A DNA stretch of 64,000 nucleotides from Pseudomonas sp. S37. Its GTDB lineage: Bacteria; Pseudomonadota; Gammaproteobacteria; Pseudomonadales; Pseudomonadaceae. The notes beneath the pieces were generated by a model, which saw only the letters and a program-made list of their open reading frames with translations, did no database searches and was not told the DNA's origin. This document shows positions 52,287-61,003 of this stretch, one piece after another. Position 1 is the first letter of the stretch. Each line of letters begins with the position of its first letter. Both the position numbers and the translations under genes were made by a program. The stretch covers positions 1-64,000 of the forward strand of contig NZ_JACVZC010000019.1 of the NCBI RefSeq assembly GCF_016658545.1. The letters are read 5' to 3'.

Positions 52287-53714
52287 TCAGTGTGGCTGCA
52301 CATCCGCACTTGCCTTCCACCCCCCACCCAACGCCAGGAACACGCCAACCTGCCCCAACGCCACCTGGCTATTGGCCGCCGCCAGCTGCGCACGCATGTC
52401 GGTATAGGTCCGCGTGGCCTGCAAATCCGCCAGGAACGACTCACGCCCGGCCTGGTAATAGCGGTGCGTCTGGTCGGCCGCTTCCTTGGCCGATTTCTCC
52501 GCCTCGGCCAGCGCATCGCGCCGGTCCAGCAGGGCACTGTACTGCGCCAGGCGGGTCTGGGTTTCACGAATAGCGTTCAGCACCACCCCATCGAAATTCG
52601 CCAGCGCTGCCTGAGTCGAGGCCTCGGCCATGCGAATGCGCGCACGGGTGCCGTTGGTGGGGATGCTCCAGCTTACCTGCGGACCGAAGCCCCAGCGGTT
52701 GGTCGACGGGTCGCCAAGGTCATCGAGGATACCGATGGTACCCACCTGGGCACCGATGCTGATATCCGGGTACAGCGCGCCGGTCGCTACCCCTATGTAG
52801 GCAGTGGCTGCCGCCAACTGGCGCTCGGCCTGGCGCACGTCCGGGCGGCGCTTGAGCAAGGCCGCGCCATCGCCTACCGGAACCAGCTGGTTCAAGTGCG
52901 GCAATTCAGCACAATCAGCGGTGCCGGCAGGCAGCTGGTCAACTGGCTTGGCCAGCAACGCAGCCAGGGTGTACATGCCGGTTTCACGCTCGGCCTTGAA
53001 GCGCGGCAGTTCGGCACGCAACGATTTGAACTGGGTCTGCGAGCGGGTAACCTGGGTTTCATCACCGCGGCCGGCATCACGCAGGCGCTGGTTGAGCTTC
53101 ACGCTCTGCTCCTGCAGGTCGAGCGACTCGCGGGCGATGTGGTATTCCTCGTTGGCCGAGCACACTTGGGTGTAAGCCTTGACCACGTCCGCCACCAGGG
53201 TGATGCGGGCAGTATCGGCCGCAGCCTGTACAGCGTCGGCATTGGCTTTGGCGGCCTCGGTGCCGCGCTTGAAGGTGCCCCACAGGTCAAACTGGTAAGA
53301 AGCGCTGATGATGGCTTCACCAATGTTGGCCACTGGCACCTTCTCGGGTAGCAGGAATGCCTGACCGGCCTCTTGCAGGCGCTGGGCACCGAGTTTGACG
53401 CCACCGTTGAAGCCACCCTGCGATTCAGCCACTTCGACCTGGGCGCGGGCCTTGGCAATGTTGGCGGCGGCCACGCGCAGCTCGGTGTTGGCACTCAGGG
53501 CCTGGCGCACCAGTTCGTTCAGCCGTTGATCCTGATACAACTGCCACCAGTCCTCGGGCACCGGCGCCGAGACCACGCTGTCGGCATCCTGGCGCAGCGG
53601 GCCGTTGAGGTCGCTGCGTTGCACCGCCGCGTCCTTTGGCACCTCATAGTCGGGGCCGACCATCATGCAGGCGCCCAGCGACAGGCACAGGCCGGCCAGG
53701 ATCAGCTGTTTCAT
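52287..53714 (-). CDS. OprM/NodT-family outer-membrane efflux lipoprotein
   Basis: A 475-residue outer-membrane factor of the TolC class. The lipoprotein signal ends in LGAC (Cys16). The mature chain has two efflux repeats (about 60-240 and 270-460) rich in long amphipathic helices that build the trans-periplasmic channel, with family segments such as NIAKARAQVEVAESQG and RPDVRQAERQLAAATAYIG. It forms the outer-membrane exit for the adaptor and FUSC pump encoded upstream. The start overlaps the adaptor stop by 4 bp. Confidence 0.94.
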   Translation of the reverse strand: MKQLILAGLCLSLGACMMVGPDYEVPKDAAVQRSDLNGPLRQDADSVVSAPVPEDWWQLYQDQRLNELVRQALSANTELRVAAANIAKARAQVEVAESQGGFNGGVKLGAQRLQEAGQAFLLPEKVPVANIGEAIISASYQFDLWGTFKRGTEAAKANADAVQAAADTARITLVADVVKAYTQVCSANEEYHIARESLDLQEQSVKLNQRLRDAGRGDETQVTRSQTQFKSLRAELPRFKAERETGMYTLAALLAKPVDQLPAGTADCAELPHLNQLVPVGDGAALLKRRPDVRQAERQLAAATAYIGVATGALYPDISIGAQVGTIGILDDLGDPSTNRWGFGPQVSWSIPTNGTRARIRMAEASTQAALANFDGVVLNAIRETQTRLAQYSALLDRRDALAEAEKSAKEAADQTHRYYQAGRESFLADLQATRTYTDMRAQLAAANSQVALGQVGVFLALGGGWKASADVQPH

Positions 53715-54586
53715 GGGCGCTGGCCCTCGATGATCGACACCGTGGCGGTACGCCCGGCGATCATGCGGAAGTCCTCAGGTACTTCGTCGAAGGCGATGCG
53801 CACAGGAATACGCTGGGCCAGGCGCACCCAGCTGAACGCCGGGTTGACGTTGGGCAGCAGGTTGGCGCCGCTGCTGCGGTCGCGGTCTTCGATGCCAGCA
53901 GCGAAGCTTTGCACATGGCCACGCAGGCGGGTGTTGTCGCCCATCACGCGGATGTCCACGGCATCACCGATGTGGATACCACCCAGCTTGGTTTCCTCGA
54001 AGTAGCCGTCGACATGGTACGAGGCGCTGTCGACCACCGACAGCACCGGGCGGCCGGCGGTGACGAATTCGTGGTTACGCGGCGCGCGGTCATTGAGGTA
54101 GCCGTCCACCGGGCTACGTACCACCGAGCGGTCGAGGTTGAGCTGAGCAGTATCGACCGCCACCTGCGCCTCGCTGACGGCCGAGCGGGCGCGGGCCTCG
54201 CGGGACTGGCTTTCTTCCAACTGCTCGGCAGCCACCAGGTTGCCCAGCTTGCGGTTGCGCTGCGCTTCGCGGGTGGCCTGGGCCAGGGTTTCCTGGCGTT
54301 CGCCGAGGGTGGCCTTGGCCTGGCGCAGGGCCAGGGTGAAGCGGTCCTGGTCGATGGTGAACAGCACGTCGCCGCGCTTGACGGTCTGGTTGTCGCGCAC
54401 CTCGACCTTCTGGATCAACCCGGACACATCCGGGGCGATCTGGATCACGTCGGCGCGGATGTGGCCGTCGCGGGTCCAGGGGGCAAACATGTAGTAGACC
54501 ACCATCTGCCACACGAGCACGGCGGCGAAGGTCACTACCAGCAAGGTCAGGACCACACGGCCCAAGGTCAGCAAAGGTTTTTTCAT
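53711..54586 (-). CDS. HlyD/EmrA-family membrane-fusion protein (AaeA-like)
   Basis: A 291-residue periplasmic adaptor with one N-terminal membrane helix (about 8-29), a biotinyl-lipoyl-like domain split by a coiled-coil hairpin (GLIQKVEVRDNQTVKRGDVL and DRSVVRSPVDGYL) and a C-terminal barrel. It links the FUSC pump to the outer-membrane channel. The ATG at 54586 (MKKPLLTLGRVV) overlaps the DUF1656 stop by 4 bp. AaeA of the E. coli hydroxybenzoate efflux system is the best-known relative. Confidence 0.93.
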   Translation of the reverse strand: MKKPLLTLGRVVLTLLVVTFAAVLVWQMVVYYMFAPWTRDGHIRADVIQIAPDVSGLIQKVEVRDNQTVKRGDVLFTIDQDRFTLALRQAKATLGERQETLAQATREAQRNRKLGNLVAAEQLEESQSREARARSAVSEAQVAVDTAQLNLDRSVVRSPVDGYLNDRAPRNHEFVTAGRPVLSVVDSASYHVDGYFEETKLGGIHIGDAVDIRVMGDNTRLRGHVQSFAAGIEDRDRSSGANLLPNVNPAFSWVRLAQRIPVRIAFDEVPEDFRMIAGRTATVSIIEGQRP

Positions 54587-54795
54587 GGCAGCATCAGGTT
54601 TCGGCAAAAGTGGTCCACCGCGCCAAGCAGCACGGCATACAGGGCAACGTTGAACAGCGCCCGGTGCCAGACCAGGCGGTAGAAATGCATACGCACCAGC
54701 ACCGCGTGTACCCCGAGGAACAGCAGGTAGGTGCCAAACATCATCACCAGCAGCGTGGGCAGGAAGACCCCGCTGATATCCAGTTCACCAATCAC
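54583..54795 (-). CDS. DUF1656 small membrane protein (AaeX-like)
   Basis: A 70-residue inner-membrane protein with two transmembrane helices (about 10-33 and 45-62) that matches DUF1656. Such proteins occur between the FUSC and HlyD genes of aromatic acid efflux operons; the function is unknown but a pump subunit is likely. It overlaps both neighbours by 4 bp. Confidence 0.92.
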   Translation of the reverse strand: MIGELDISGVFLPTLLVMMFGTYLLFLGVHAVLVRMHFYRLVWHRALFNVALYAVLLGAVDHFCRNLMLP

Positions 54796-56879
54796 AGGGG
54801 CGCTCCGTCGAGGCCGGGGGGCAGTTGGGGTTGTTCGGCGGGTTCGAGCATTACCTCCACTCCCGGCAACAGCGCCAGGCGCAGGCCGCTCAGGGCATGC
54901 AGCAGGTGGGTGCGGGCATCGCCGCGCTCGTACAGCTCGTCCAGGTTCAGCGCCAGCCGTGCACGCTCCATGTTGCGCAACAACGCGGCCGGGGCATGCA
55001 GGCGTTCACCGGCACGCAGGCAGGCGGCGTAGTGGGCGCCGACTTCCTCGATCACCGTGGTCAACCGTTCACGGGCCTGCTGACCAGCGCGCGGCAGGTA
55101 TGCCAGCAGGTCGAGCAGGTTCAGCCCGACGCGCAGGTCGCGCAGGGCCACGCCGCTGTCCTGGCCGGTTTGCGACAGGCGTGGCAGGTGCTGCATCAGG
55201 CGGTCGAGCATCTGCACACCGACCTGGCGGTGTTCGGCCAGGGTCGCCGGTTCGGTCATTTCGACGATGTCGCGCCAGGCGAAGCGGGTCATGCGCTTGG
55301 CCGCCAGCTCCACGCCGAACGGGCGCATCACCAGGGTCCAGATAAAGGCGAACAGCAGGCCAACCGGGCCGGCCAGGTTGGAGTTGAGGAAGGTGAAGAA
55401 GTCGGCGTCGTAGGCGCCCTGGATACTGATGAAGGTCGAGGTGTTGACGATGGTCAGCAAGGTGCCCAGGTAGAAGCGCGGCTGCACGGTCAGGGTGCCG
55501 ACGCAGATGAACGGCACGGCAAAGGCCAGCACCAACATCGGGAAGTCGTGCAGGTTGGGCAGCACCAGGAACAGGTACAGGCTGGAGAAGATGACGGACA
55601 TCAGCGTCCAGAAGAAGAACCGGTAGATCTGCGGCGCCGGGTCGTCCATGGCGGCAAAGAAGCTGCACGAGACGGCGGCAAGGATCACCGCACTGGCGCC
55701 GTCGTTCCAGCCCAGGCCGATCCACAGGCCGCATGCAACGACGATTGCCAATACCGTGGAGGCGACTGAATACAGCATCAGGCCACGGTCGAAGAACGCC
55801 GTCAGGCGGCCCAGGCGCCAGTGACGATAGACCGCGCGCCAAGGCTTGGCATCATCGGTGCGCAGGGCGTGTTGCAGGGAGCAGCAATCCTGCCACAGAT
55901 CAGCCCACTCGGTCAGGCGATACAAGGCGTTGGAAAGCAGTAACTCGGCGCGTTGGTCGAGAGCGGCAGCGCCGGGCTGAAGGCGGTCGATCTGTTCGTG
56001 CAGCGCGGTCCAGCGCGCTACCGAAGCACTTTCGGCAGTGCCCTTGAGCCATTCGCGGGCCGCTTCAAGCACTGGCTGAAGCTGGGTGAACTGAGCCGGA
56101 GCGCGGCCTTCGAGGGCCACCAGGGCGTCGTCGAGGGCGTCAATCACCGGCAGGAGGTGAATCATCCGCCCGCGCAGTTCGCGGGCGTTCTTCAGGGTAT
56201 GCGGGCCGGCGCCTTCGTGGCCGAGCTGGCCAATCATCAGTTCCAGCGAGTTGAAGGTGGCGACCATCGCCCCGCGCATGCCGCCGACCTTGTCGGCGCT
56301 GACATCGCGGGCCAGGTAAGTGTCGCTGTAGCGAATGGCTTCGGTAAACCAGTTGCCGGTGGCGCCGACTACCACGGGCGCCAGGCGGCGCGGCCAGAAG
56401 ATGGCCCCGACCACGGCCGCGCAGACGATGCCCAGGCAGATTTCCTGGGCGCGGGAGGACGCCACGTCGAACACCGCCAGCGGGTTATCCACAACCGCCA
56501 GAGCGATCATCGGCAGGGTGTAGCCCGCCAGCATCAGCACGTAGTTGTTGGCCGTGCGCAGGTTCAGCGACAGGAACAGCAAGGTGCCGGTCCACAGGGC
56601 GATGGCGATGCTCAGCAGCAACGGCGACTGTACCAGCGGCGGCACCAGGAATATCGCCCCGCCGGCACCGAGCAAGGTGCCCACGGCACGGTACACGGCC
56701 TTGGAACTGGTCGGGCCGACGAATGGGCTGGAGACGATGTACACCGTGGCCATGGCCCAGTAGGGGCGCGGCAACTGCATGAGCAGGGCGATGTACAGGG
56801 CAATCATGGAGGCGGCAAAGGTGCGCACGCCGTAGAACCAGTCGCGGGCCGGGGGGACCGAGCTGAAAAAGCCGTTCAT
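54792..56879 (-). CDS. FUSC-family efflux pump (AaeB-like)
   Basis: A 695-residue inner-membrane protein of the fusaric acid resistance/aromatic acid exporter family. It has two membrane bundles of about five to six helices (residues 15-165 and 355-510), each followed by a cytoplasmic helical domain. Family segments include RPYWAMATVYIVSSPFVGPT near residue 38. It should expel fusaric acid, hydroxybenzoates or related aromatic acids across the inner membrane, using the HlyD protein and OprM-type channel of the same operon. The substrate is not known. Confidence 0.93.
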   Translation of the reverse strand: MNGFFSSVPPARDWFYGVRTFAASMIALYIALLMQLPRPYWAMATVYIVSSPFVGPTSSKAVYRAVGTLLGAGGAIFLVPPLVQSPLLLSIAIALWTGTLLFLSLNLRTANNYVLMLAGYTLPMIALAVVDNPLAVFDVASSRAQEICLGIVCAAVVGAIFWPRRLAPVVVGATGNWFTEAIRYSDTYLARDVSADKVGGMRGAMVATFNSLELMIGQLGHEGAGPHTLKNARELRGRMIHLLPVIDALDDALVALEGRAPAQFTQLQPVLEAAREWLKGTAESASVARWTALHEQIDRLQPGAAALDQRAELLLSNALYRLTEWADLWQDCCSLQHALRTDDAKPWRAVYRHWRLGRLTAFFDRGLMLYSVASTVLAIVVACGLWIGLGWNDGASAVILAAVSCSFFAAMDDPAPQIYRFFFWTLMSVIFSSLYLFLVLPNLHDFPMLVLAFAVPFICVGTLTVQPRFYLGTLLTIVNTSTFISIQGAYDADFFTFLNSNLAGPVGLLFAFIWTLVMRPFGVELAAKRMTRFAWRDIVEMTEPATLAEHRQVGVQMLDRLMQHLPRLSQTGQDSGVALRDLRVGLNLLDLLAYLPRAGQQARERLTTVIEEVGAHYAACLRAGERLHAPAALLRNMERARLALNLDELYERGDARTHLLHALSGLRLALLPGVEVMLEPAEQPQLPPGLDGAPL

Positions 56880-57328
56880 GCCACCCCGCCTGCGCTACCC
56901 AGGCCGGCAGCTTCGAAAGCGCGCAGCACGCGCAAGGCGGCTTCGAGGTCGGCCTGGTCGATGCCGTGCAACACATCGCGGCGCAGGCGCACCAGCTCGG
57001 CTTCGATGGCCTCGGCCAGGGCGCGGCCTTCGGCGGTCAGGCTCAGTGCCTTGGCGCGGCGGTCGAGTGGGTCTTCGCTGCGGCAGACCAGACCGGCCTT
57101 GCACAGCTGGTCGAGCAGGCGCACCAGCGACGGGCTTTCCAGGCCGGCGGCCTGGGCTACAGCCACCTGGTGCACGCCGTCGCCCAGGCGCACGATCATC
57201 AGCAACGGCGCGGCGCAGGCCTCGGAGATGCCGTAACTGATCAGGGCGGTGTGGCAGATGCGCCGCCAATGGCGAGCGGCAACCACCATGCCACTGCTGA
57301 CTTGCAGGCGCAGGAGATCAAGGGACAT
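56876..57328 (-). CDS. MarR-family transcriptional regulator
   Basis: A 150-residue winged-helix regulator. The DNA-binding helix pair is VAVAQAAGLESPSLVRLLDQL (about 54-74), and the wing carries the conserved DPLDRRAKALSLT. It is the first gene of the five-gene efflux operon and overlaps the pump gene by 4 bp, so it probably represses its own operon until an aromatic acid binds. The ATG at 57328 is used. An AT-rich spacer to 57420 (with ATAGTTTGCTAACTAT at 57351-57366, a palindrome) is the likely promoter and operator. Confidence 0.92.
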   Translation of the reverse strand: MSLDLLRLQVSSGMVVAARHWRRICHTALISYGISEACAAPLLMIVRLGDGVHQVAVAQAAGLESPSLVRLLDQLCKAGLVCRSEDPLDRRAKALSLTAEGRALAEAIEAELVRLRRDVLHGIDQADLEAALRVLRAFEAAGLGSAGGVA

Positions 57329-57347
57329 GGAAGGAACCAAGGATATT

Positions 57348-57369
57348 CATAGTTTGCTAACTATCAATA
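57348..57369. promoter_or_regulatory. palindromic candidate MarR operator
   Basis: A perfect inverted repeat, ATAGTT-TGCT-AACTAT, lies about 22 nt upstream of the MarR start in AT-rich DNA. MarR proteins bind palindromes of this size. The call rests on symmetry and position. Confidence 0.55.
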
Positions 57370-57457
57370 TACGCCTGCCCCACCCCCTGTCGTCAACAGG
57401 GGGTGACGGGGGGTATGGATGAATTGTTGTTCATGCTGGGGGTTTTGCACTGCCTGT

Positions 57458-57557
57458 TCGGGCCTCTTCGCGGGTGAACCCGCTCCCACAGGTACTCCAC
57501 AAATTCTGAGGTTTGTGATTTTCCTGTGGGAGCGGGTTCACCCGCGAAGAGGCCCGA
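57458..57557. repeat. inverted REP pair
   Basis: Two inverted REP elements (CGGGCCTCTTCGCGGGTGAA and the reverse) lie between the efflux operon promoter region and the end of the Sel1-repeat gene. Confidence 0.88.
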
Positions 57558-57573
57558 ACAGGCGACACAAGAC

Positions 57574-58368
57574 TCAGGGCTGAATCTGGTCTTCCAGCTT
57601 CATGGTCAAGGCCAATGTGCTGCCCATCTGCACCGCCCGGTCCCGCCACTCCTGGTATCGCGTCGCGTCACGGCTGCTGAAATGCACCGCCAGCTCTTCG
57701 GCCGCCTGCACCACCCCCGCCGCCGCTGCCAGTTCCAGCCAGTACAGCGCGGTCTTGATGTCGGCCTCTACATACAGCCCGTGCATCAACCGGTAACCCA
57801 CCTCAAACCGGCAACGCGCTTCGCCCCGCTCAGCCCCCCGCATGAACCACTGGTAGGCCTGTACCAGGTCGACCTGCCATTCCTGGTCACCATCGCACAC
57901 CTCTTCTTCATACAGGTCGCCCAAAGCCGCCGCCGCGTGCAGCATGCCGCGCTCGAAGGCCTGCCGATAGCAATCCGCCGCCTGTACATAGGAGGGGTCG
58001 ATACCCTTGCCGAAATAGTGTTGCTGCCCCAGGTTGAACCAGGCGGCTGCATTACCCTGCAGGGCCGCCATGCGCAGCAGGTGCCCGGCCAGCACGGTAT
58101 CGGCGCGCCAGTACTTGCCGTTGAGCCAGATCCAGCCGAGGTCGTTGAGCGCCGCCACGCTGCCTTGCAGGGCCTGGCGGCGCAGGTCTGCATACACCGC
58201 CTGCAGGTCGCTGGCTTCGTCCAGGCGGTTGACCAGCAGCGAGCGCTGGCTGGGCAAGCCGACACCCGCAAACAAGCGATGCCGCCTCCCGGCGGGTGCA
58301 GGTGGGGCGATGACCCGCTCGGGCAGAAGGCGGGCAAGCAGCGAATGGATATTGCTGGCAGCAGACAT
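57574..58368 (-). CDS. Sel1-like repeat protein
   Basis: A 264-residue cytoplasmic protein made of Sel1/TPR-type helical repeats (GSVAALNDLGWIWLNGKY, NAAAWFNLGQQHYFGKG, LHAAAALGDLYEEE, GEARCRFEVGYRLMHG). Such repeats form a scaffold for protein binding. Among several in-frame ATGs, 58368 (MSAASNIHSLL) has GAGG at the best distance. No signal peptide is seen. The partner is unknown. Confidence 0.87.
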   Translation of the reverse strand: MSAASNIHSLLARLLPERVIAPPAPAGRRHRLFAGVGLPSQRSLLVNRLDEASDLQAVYADLRRQALQGSVAALNDLGWIWLNGKYWRADTVLAGHLLRMAALQGNAAAWFNLGQQHYFGKGIDPSYVQAADCYRQAFERGMLHAAAALGDLYEEEVCDGDQEWQVDLVQAYQWFMRGAERGEARCRFEVGYRLMHGLYVEADIKTALYWLELAAAAGVVQAAEELAVHFSSRDATRYQEWRDRAVQMGSTLALTMKLEDQIQP

Positions 58369-58575
58369 GTTCATCCTCATTGAACGACGCACAACCCCAA
58401 CCTTCGGCTGTGATGAGGCGTGATTCTGCGTGACGTCACGTCAAAACCTGTCGCGAACGATTCGGCACAAGGCAACCAAATGCGAGTTCCTTGATCTGAG
58501 CAGGCTGTGGCCAATTGCCATGCCCCTCGCGTGCCGCCATCCTATTGCGGCAAGCCTAGACAAGGACGTTACCTT

Positions 58576-59133
58576 TTGCCGTTCGCCACCACTCGCGCCA
58601 CCCTCAGCCGTCAGTGGGCGCTGCTACGCCAGCTGCCCAGCCGCTCACCAGGCATTACCAGCGCCGAGTTGGTATGGCGCCTGCGCGATGTGGGCTTTAC
58701 CGTCAGCAAGCGCACTGTCGAGCGCGACCTCAATGAGCTGTCGCTGATCTTTCCGCTGGAGCGCAATGACAAGAGCATCCCGTTCGGTTGGCACTGGTCG
58801 GCGAGTGCGGTGGGCGAGTTGCGCGGCAATTTCGATTTGCTGACGCACCTGCGTGGGGATGCGTTGCAGCCCGCCCAGGGTGAGGGCGTGGAGCTGGTGG
58901 CGCGGATCAGCGATGCGCTGGCACGGCAGTTGCGCGAAGCGCCGCTGAGCAGCGACATGCAGCTGACGGCGCTGGAACATGGGCACCGGTTGCGGGCTAC
59001 GGTGAGCGATGGCTGGCCGTTGCGCTGGTGGCTGTTGAGCCATGGCGATGGTGTGGTGGTGGAGCAGCCTGCGGGGTTGCGCGAGGAGATTGGCAGGATC
59101 CTGAGCAATGCGGCGGCGCAGTACCTGAGTTGA
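58576..59133 (+). CDS. HTH regulator of the WYL type lacking the WYL core
   Basis: A 185-residue protein. The N-terminal winged helix (SAELVWRLRDVGFTVSKRTV, ERDLNELSLIFPLER) is typical of YafY/WYL regulators. The remaining 120 residues correspond to the bridging region and the C-terminal extension (GHRLRATVSDGWPLRWWLLSHGDGVVVEQP), and the usual ligand-binding WYL domain appears to be absent. WYL regulators are normally above 300 residues. A TTG at 58576 with AAGGA 9 nt upstream is the likely start; the frame further upstream has no conserved sequence. The target is unknown. Confidence 0.75.
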   Translation: MPFATTRATLSRQWALLRQLPSRSPGITSAELVWRLRDVGFTVSKRTVERDLNELSLIFPLERNDKSIPFGWHWSASAVGELRGNFDLLTHLRGDALQPAQGEGVELVARISDALARQLREAPLSSDMQLTALEHGHRLRATVSDGWPLRWWLLSHGDGVVVEQPAGLREEIGRILSNAAAQYLS

Positions 59134-59142
59134 TTGGCTGTG

Positions 59143-59241
59143 CCGGCCTCTTCGCGGGTAAACCCGCTCCCACAAGAGACCGCACAACCATCAGAACCTG
59201 CGCAATACTTGTGGGAGCGGGTTTACCCGCGAAAGGGCCGG
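59143..59241. repeat. inverted REP pair between the HTH gene and the sulfonate permease
   Basis: Two inverted REP elements (GCCGGCCTCTTCGCGGGTAA and the reverse) occupy a convergent junction and probably stop transcription from both sides. Confidence 0.88.
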
Positions 59242-59255
59242 TACAGGCTTACGAA

Positions 59256-60119
59256 CTAGCGCTGCATCCCCCAGCGCCTCACGGTCAGCCGCTCCAGGGT
59301 ATTGAACACCAGCCCTTCCACCAGCAAACCGATCAGGATCACCACCGCCAACCCGGCAAACACCTTGTCGGTATACAGCTCGTTGCGGTTCTGGAAGATG
59401 TACCAGCCCAGCCCGCCCTTGCCGCTACTGGCGCCGAACACCAGCTCGGCGGCGATCAGCGTGCGCCAGGCAAACGCCCAGCCGATCTTCAGCCCCGACA
59501 GAATCGACGGCAGGGCCGCCGGCACCAGGATGTGCAGCACCAACCGCAGACCTTTCAGGCCATAGTTGCGGCCAGCCATGCGCAGGGTCTCGGATACGCC
59601 GAGGAAGCCAGCGTAGGTATTCAAGGCCAGTGCCCACAGCACCGAATGCACCAGCACGAAGATCAGGCTGTTGTCACCCAGGCCGAACCACAGCAAGGCC
59701 AGCGGCAACAGCGCGATGGCCGGCAACGGGTTGAACATCGAGGTCAGCGTACCCAGCAAGTCACGCCCCAGCTGGGTCGAAACCGCCAGGCTGGTCAGGC
59801 CGAAGGCCAGGACGATACCCAACACATACCCCTTGAGCAGGATCACCAGCGAAACCCCGACCTTGGCCGGCAGCTCGCCACTGATCAGGCCGTCCCACAG
59901 CGCTGCGGCGGTCTGCAGGAAACTGGGCAGCAACAGGTCATTACCCTGATAGCGGGCCACGGCCTCCCACAGCAAGGCGATCACCAGCAGGATCACGGCC
60001 TTGCGCAGCCAGCCCTGCTGCCACAAGCGCTGGGCCAGGGGCAATTGACGTTCCACAGGCACACTCAGCAGGGGCTGCAGCTGCACCTCGTATTCCTGGC
60101 GTACAGGTGTAGTGGTCAT
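59256..60119 (-). CDS. ABC transporter permease, SsuC/TauC type
   Basis: A 287-residue inner-membrane permease with six helices and the EAA loop SETLRMAGRNYGLKGLRLVLHIL (contact with the ATPase) near residue 180. It belongs to the taurine/sulfonate/nitrate permease group. As a single-domain protein it works as a homodimer, unlike the fused AtsB in the left sulfur module. It is the last gene of the dioxygenase-binding protein-ATPase-permease order, 14 nt after the ATPase. Confidence 0.92.
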   Translation of the reverse strand: MTTTPVRQEYEVQLQPLLSVPVERQLPLAQRLWQQGWLRKAVILLVIALLWEAVARYQGNDLLLPSFLQTAAALWDGLISGELPAKVGVSLVILLKGYVLGIVLAFGLTSLAVSTQLGRDLLGTLTSMFNPLPAIALLPLALLWFGLGDNSLIFVLVHSVLWALALNTYAGFLGVSETLRMAGRNYGLKGLRLVLHILVPAALPSILSGLKIGWAFAWRTLIAAELVFGASSGKGGLGWYIFQNRNELYTDKVFAGLAVVILIGLLVEGLVFNTLERLTVRRWGMQR

Positions 60120-60133
60120 GGCTGAAGCTCCTG

Positions 60134-60997
60134 TCAGTAGGCGATGCGAATGTCGTTGAAGCCCAGGTCGTCGGGCTGCTCCGGAACGTCTGCCTCATCG
60201 AACAGCAAACGGTGGATACGCCGGGCACTGGCCTGGAAATCGCTGCCGCCCAGGCTGCCCAGGTCGTACTGGTGGCTGTGTACTTCAGCCCGCACCCGCC
60301 CCGGGTGTGGCGACAGCAGCAGGATGCGGTTGCCCACCACCAGCGCTTCTTCGATGGAGTGGGTGACGAACAGCAAGGTAAAGCGCACCTCCTCCCACAG
60401 CAGCAGCAACTCCTCCTGCATCTTTCGCCGGGTCAGCGCGTCCAGGGCAGCAAACGGTTCGTCCATCAGCAGGATTTTCGGCTGCGTGGCCAAGGCGCGG
60501 GCAATCGCCACGCGGGCCTTCATGCCGCCCGACAAGGTATGCGGATAGGCATCGGCGAACGCCGCCAGGCCGACCTTGTCCAGGTAATGCAGCGCCCGTT
60601 CTTCTGCCTCGGCGCGTTTGAGCTGGCCAGACACCAGCAGCGGGAACATGACGTTCTGCTTCACCGTTTTCCACGGTGGCAGTTGGTCGAACTCCTGGAA
60701 CACCACGATGCGATCGGGGCCTGGGCCGCGCACCGCCTGGCCTTGCAATAAAATCTGCCCCTCCTGCGGCGGGATGAACCCAGCCACGGCCTTGAGCAAG
60801 GTGGACTTGCCGCAACCGGAGGGGCCGAGCAGTACAAAGCGGTCGGCACGATCGACTTCGAAGCTGACCTGGTGCGTGGCGCGCACCACGCGTTGCGCGG
60901 TGCGGTATTCGAGGCTGAGGTTATCCACCTTGAGCAAAGGTGGTGTGGCGACACGGCTCAGGTTGCTGGCCGTGTGGCCTGGCAAAGGGGCGGTCAT
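60134..60997 (-). CDS. ABC transporter ATP-binding protein, SsuB/TauB type
   Basis: A 287-residue ABC ATPase: Walker A GPSGCGKST (58-66), Q-loop VFQEFDQLPPW, signature LSGGMKARVAIA, Walker B ILLMDEPFAALDA and H-loop FVTHSIEEA. It powers the permease encoded next and follows the binding protein gene by 6 nt. The C-terminal 60 residues (HPGRVRAEVHSHQYDLGS...) are typical of TauB-like subunits. Confidence 0.93.
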   Translation of the reverse strand: MTAPLPGHTASNLSRVATPPLLKVDNLSLEYRTAQRVVRATHQVSFEVDRADRFVLLGPSGCGKSTLLKAVAGFIPPQEGQILLQGQAVRGPGPDRIVVFQEFDQLPPWKTVKQNVMFPLLVSGQLKRAEAEERALHYLDKVGLAAFADAYPHTLSGGMKARVAIARALATQPKILLMDEPFAALDALTRRKMQEELLLLWEEVRFTLLFVTHSIEEALVVGNRILLLSPHPGRVRAEVHSHQYDLGSLGGSDFQASARRIHRLLFDEADVPEQPDDLGFNDIRIAY

Positions 60998-61003
60998 GAT
61001 CGG

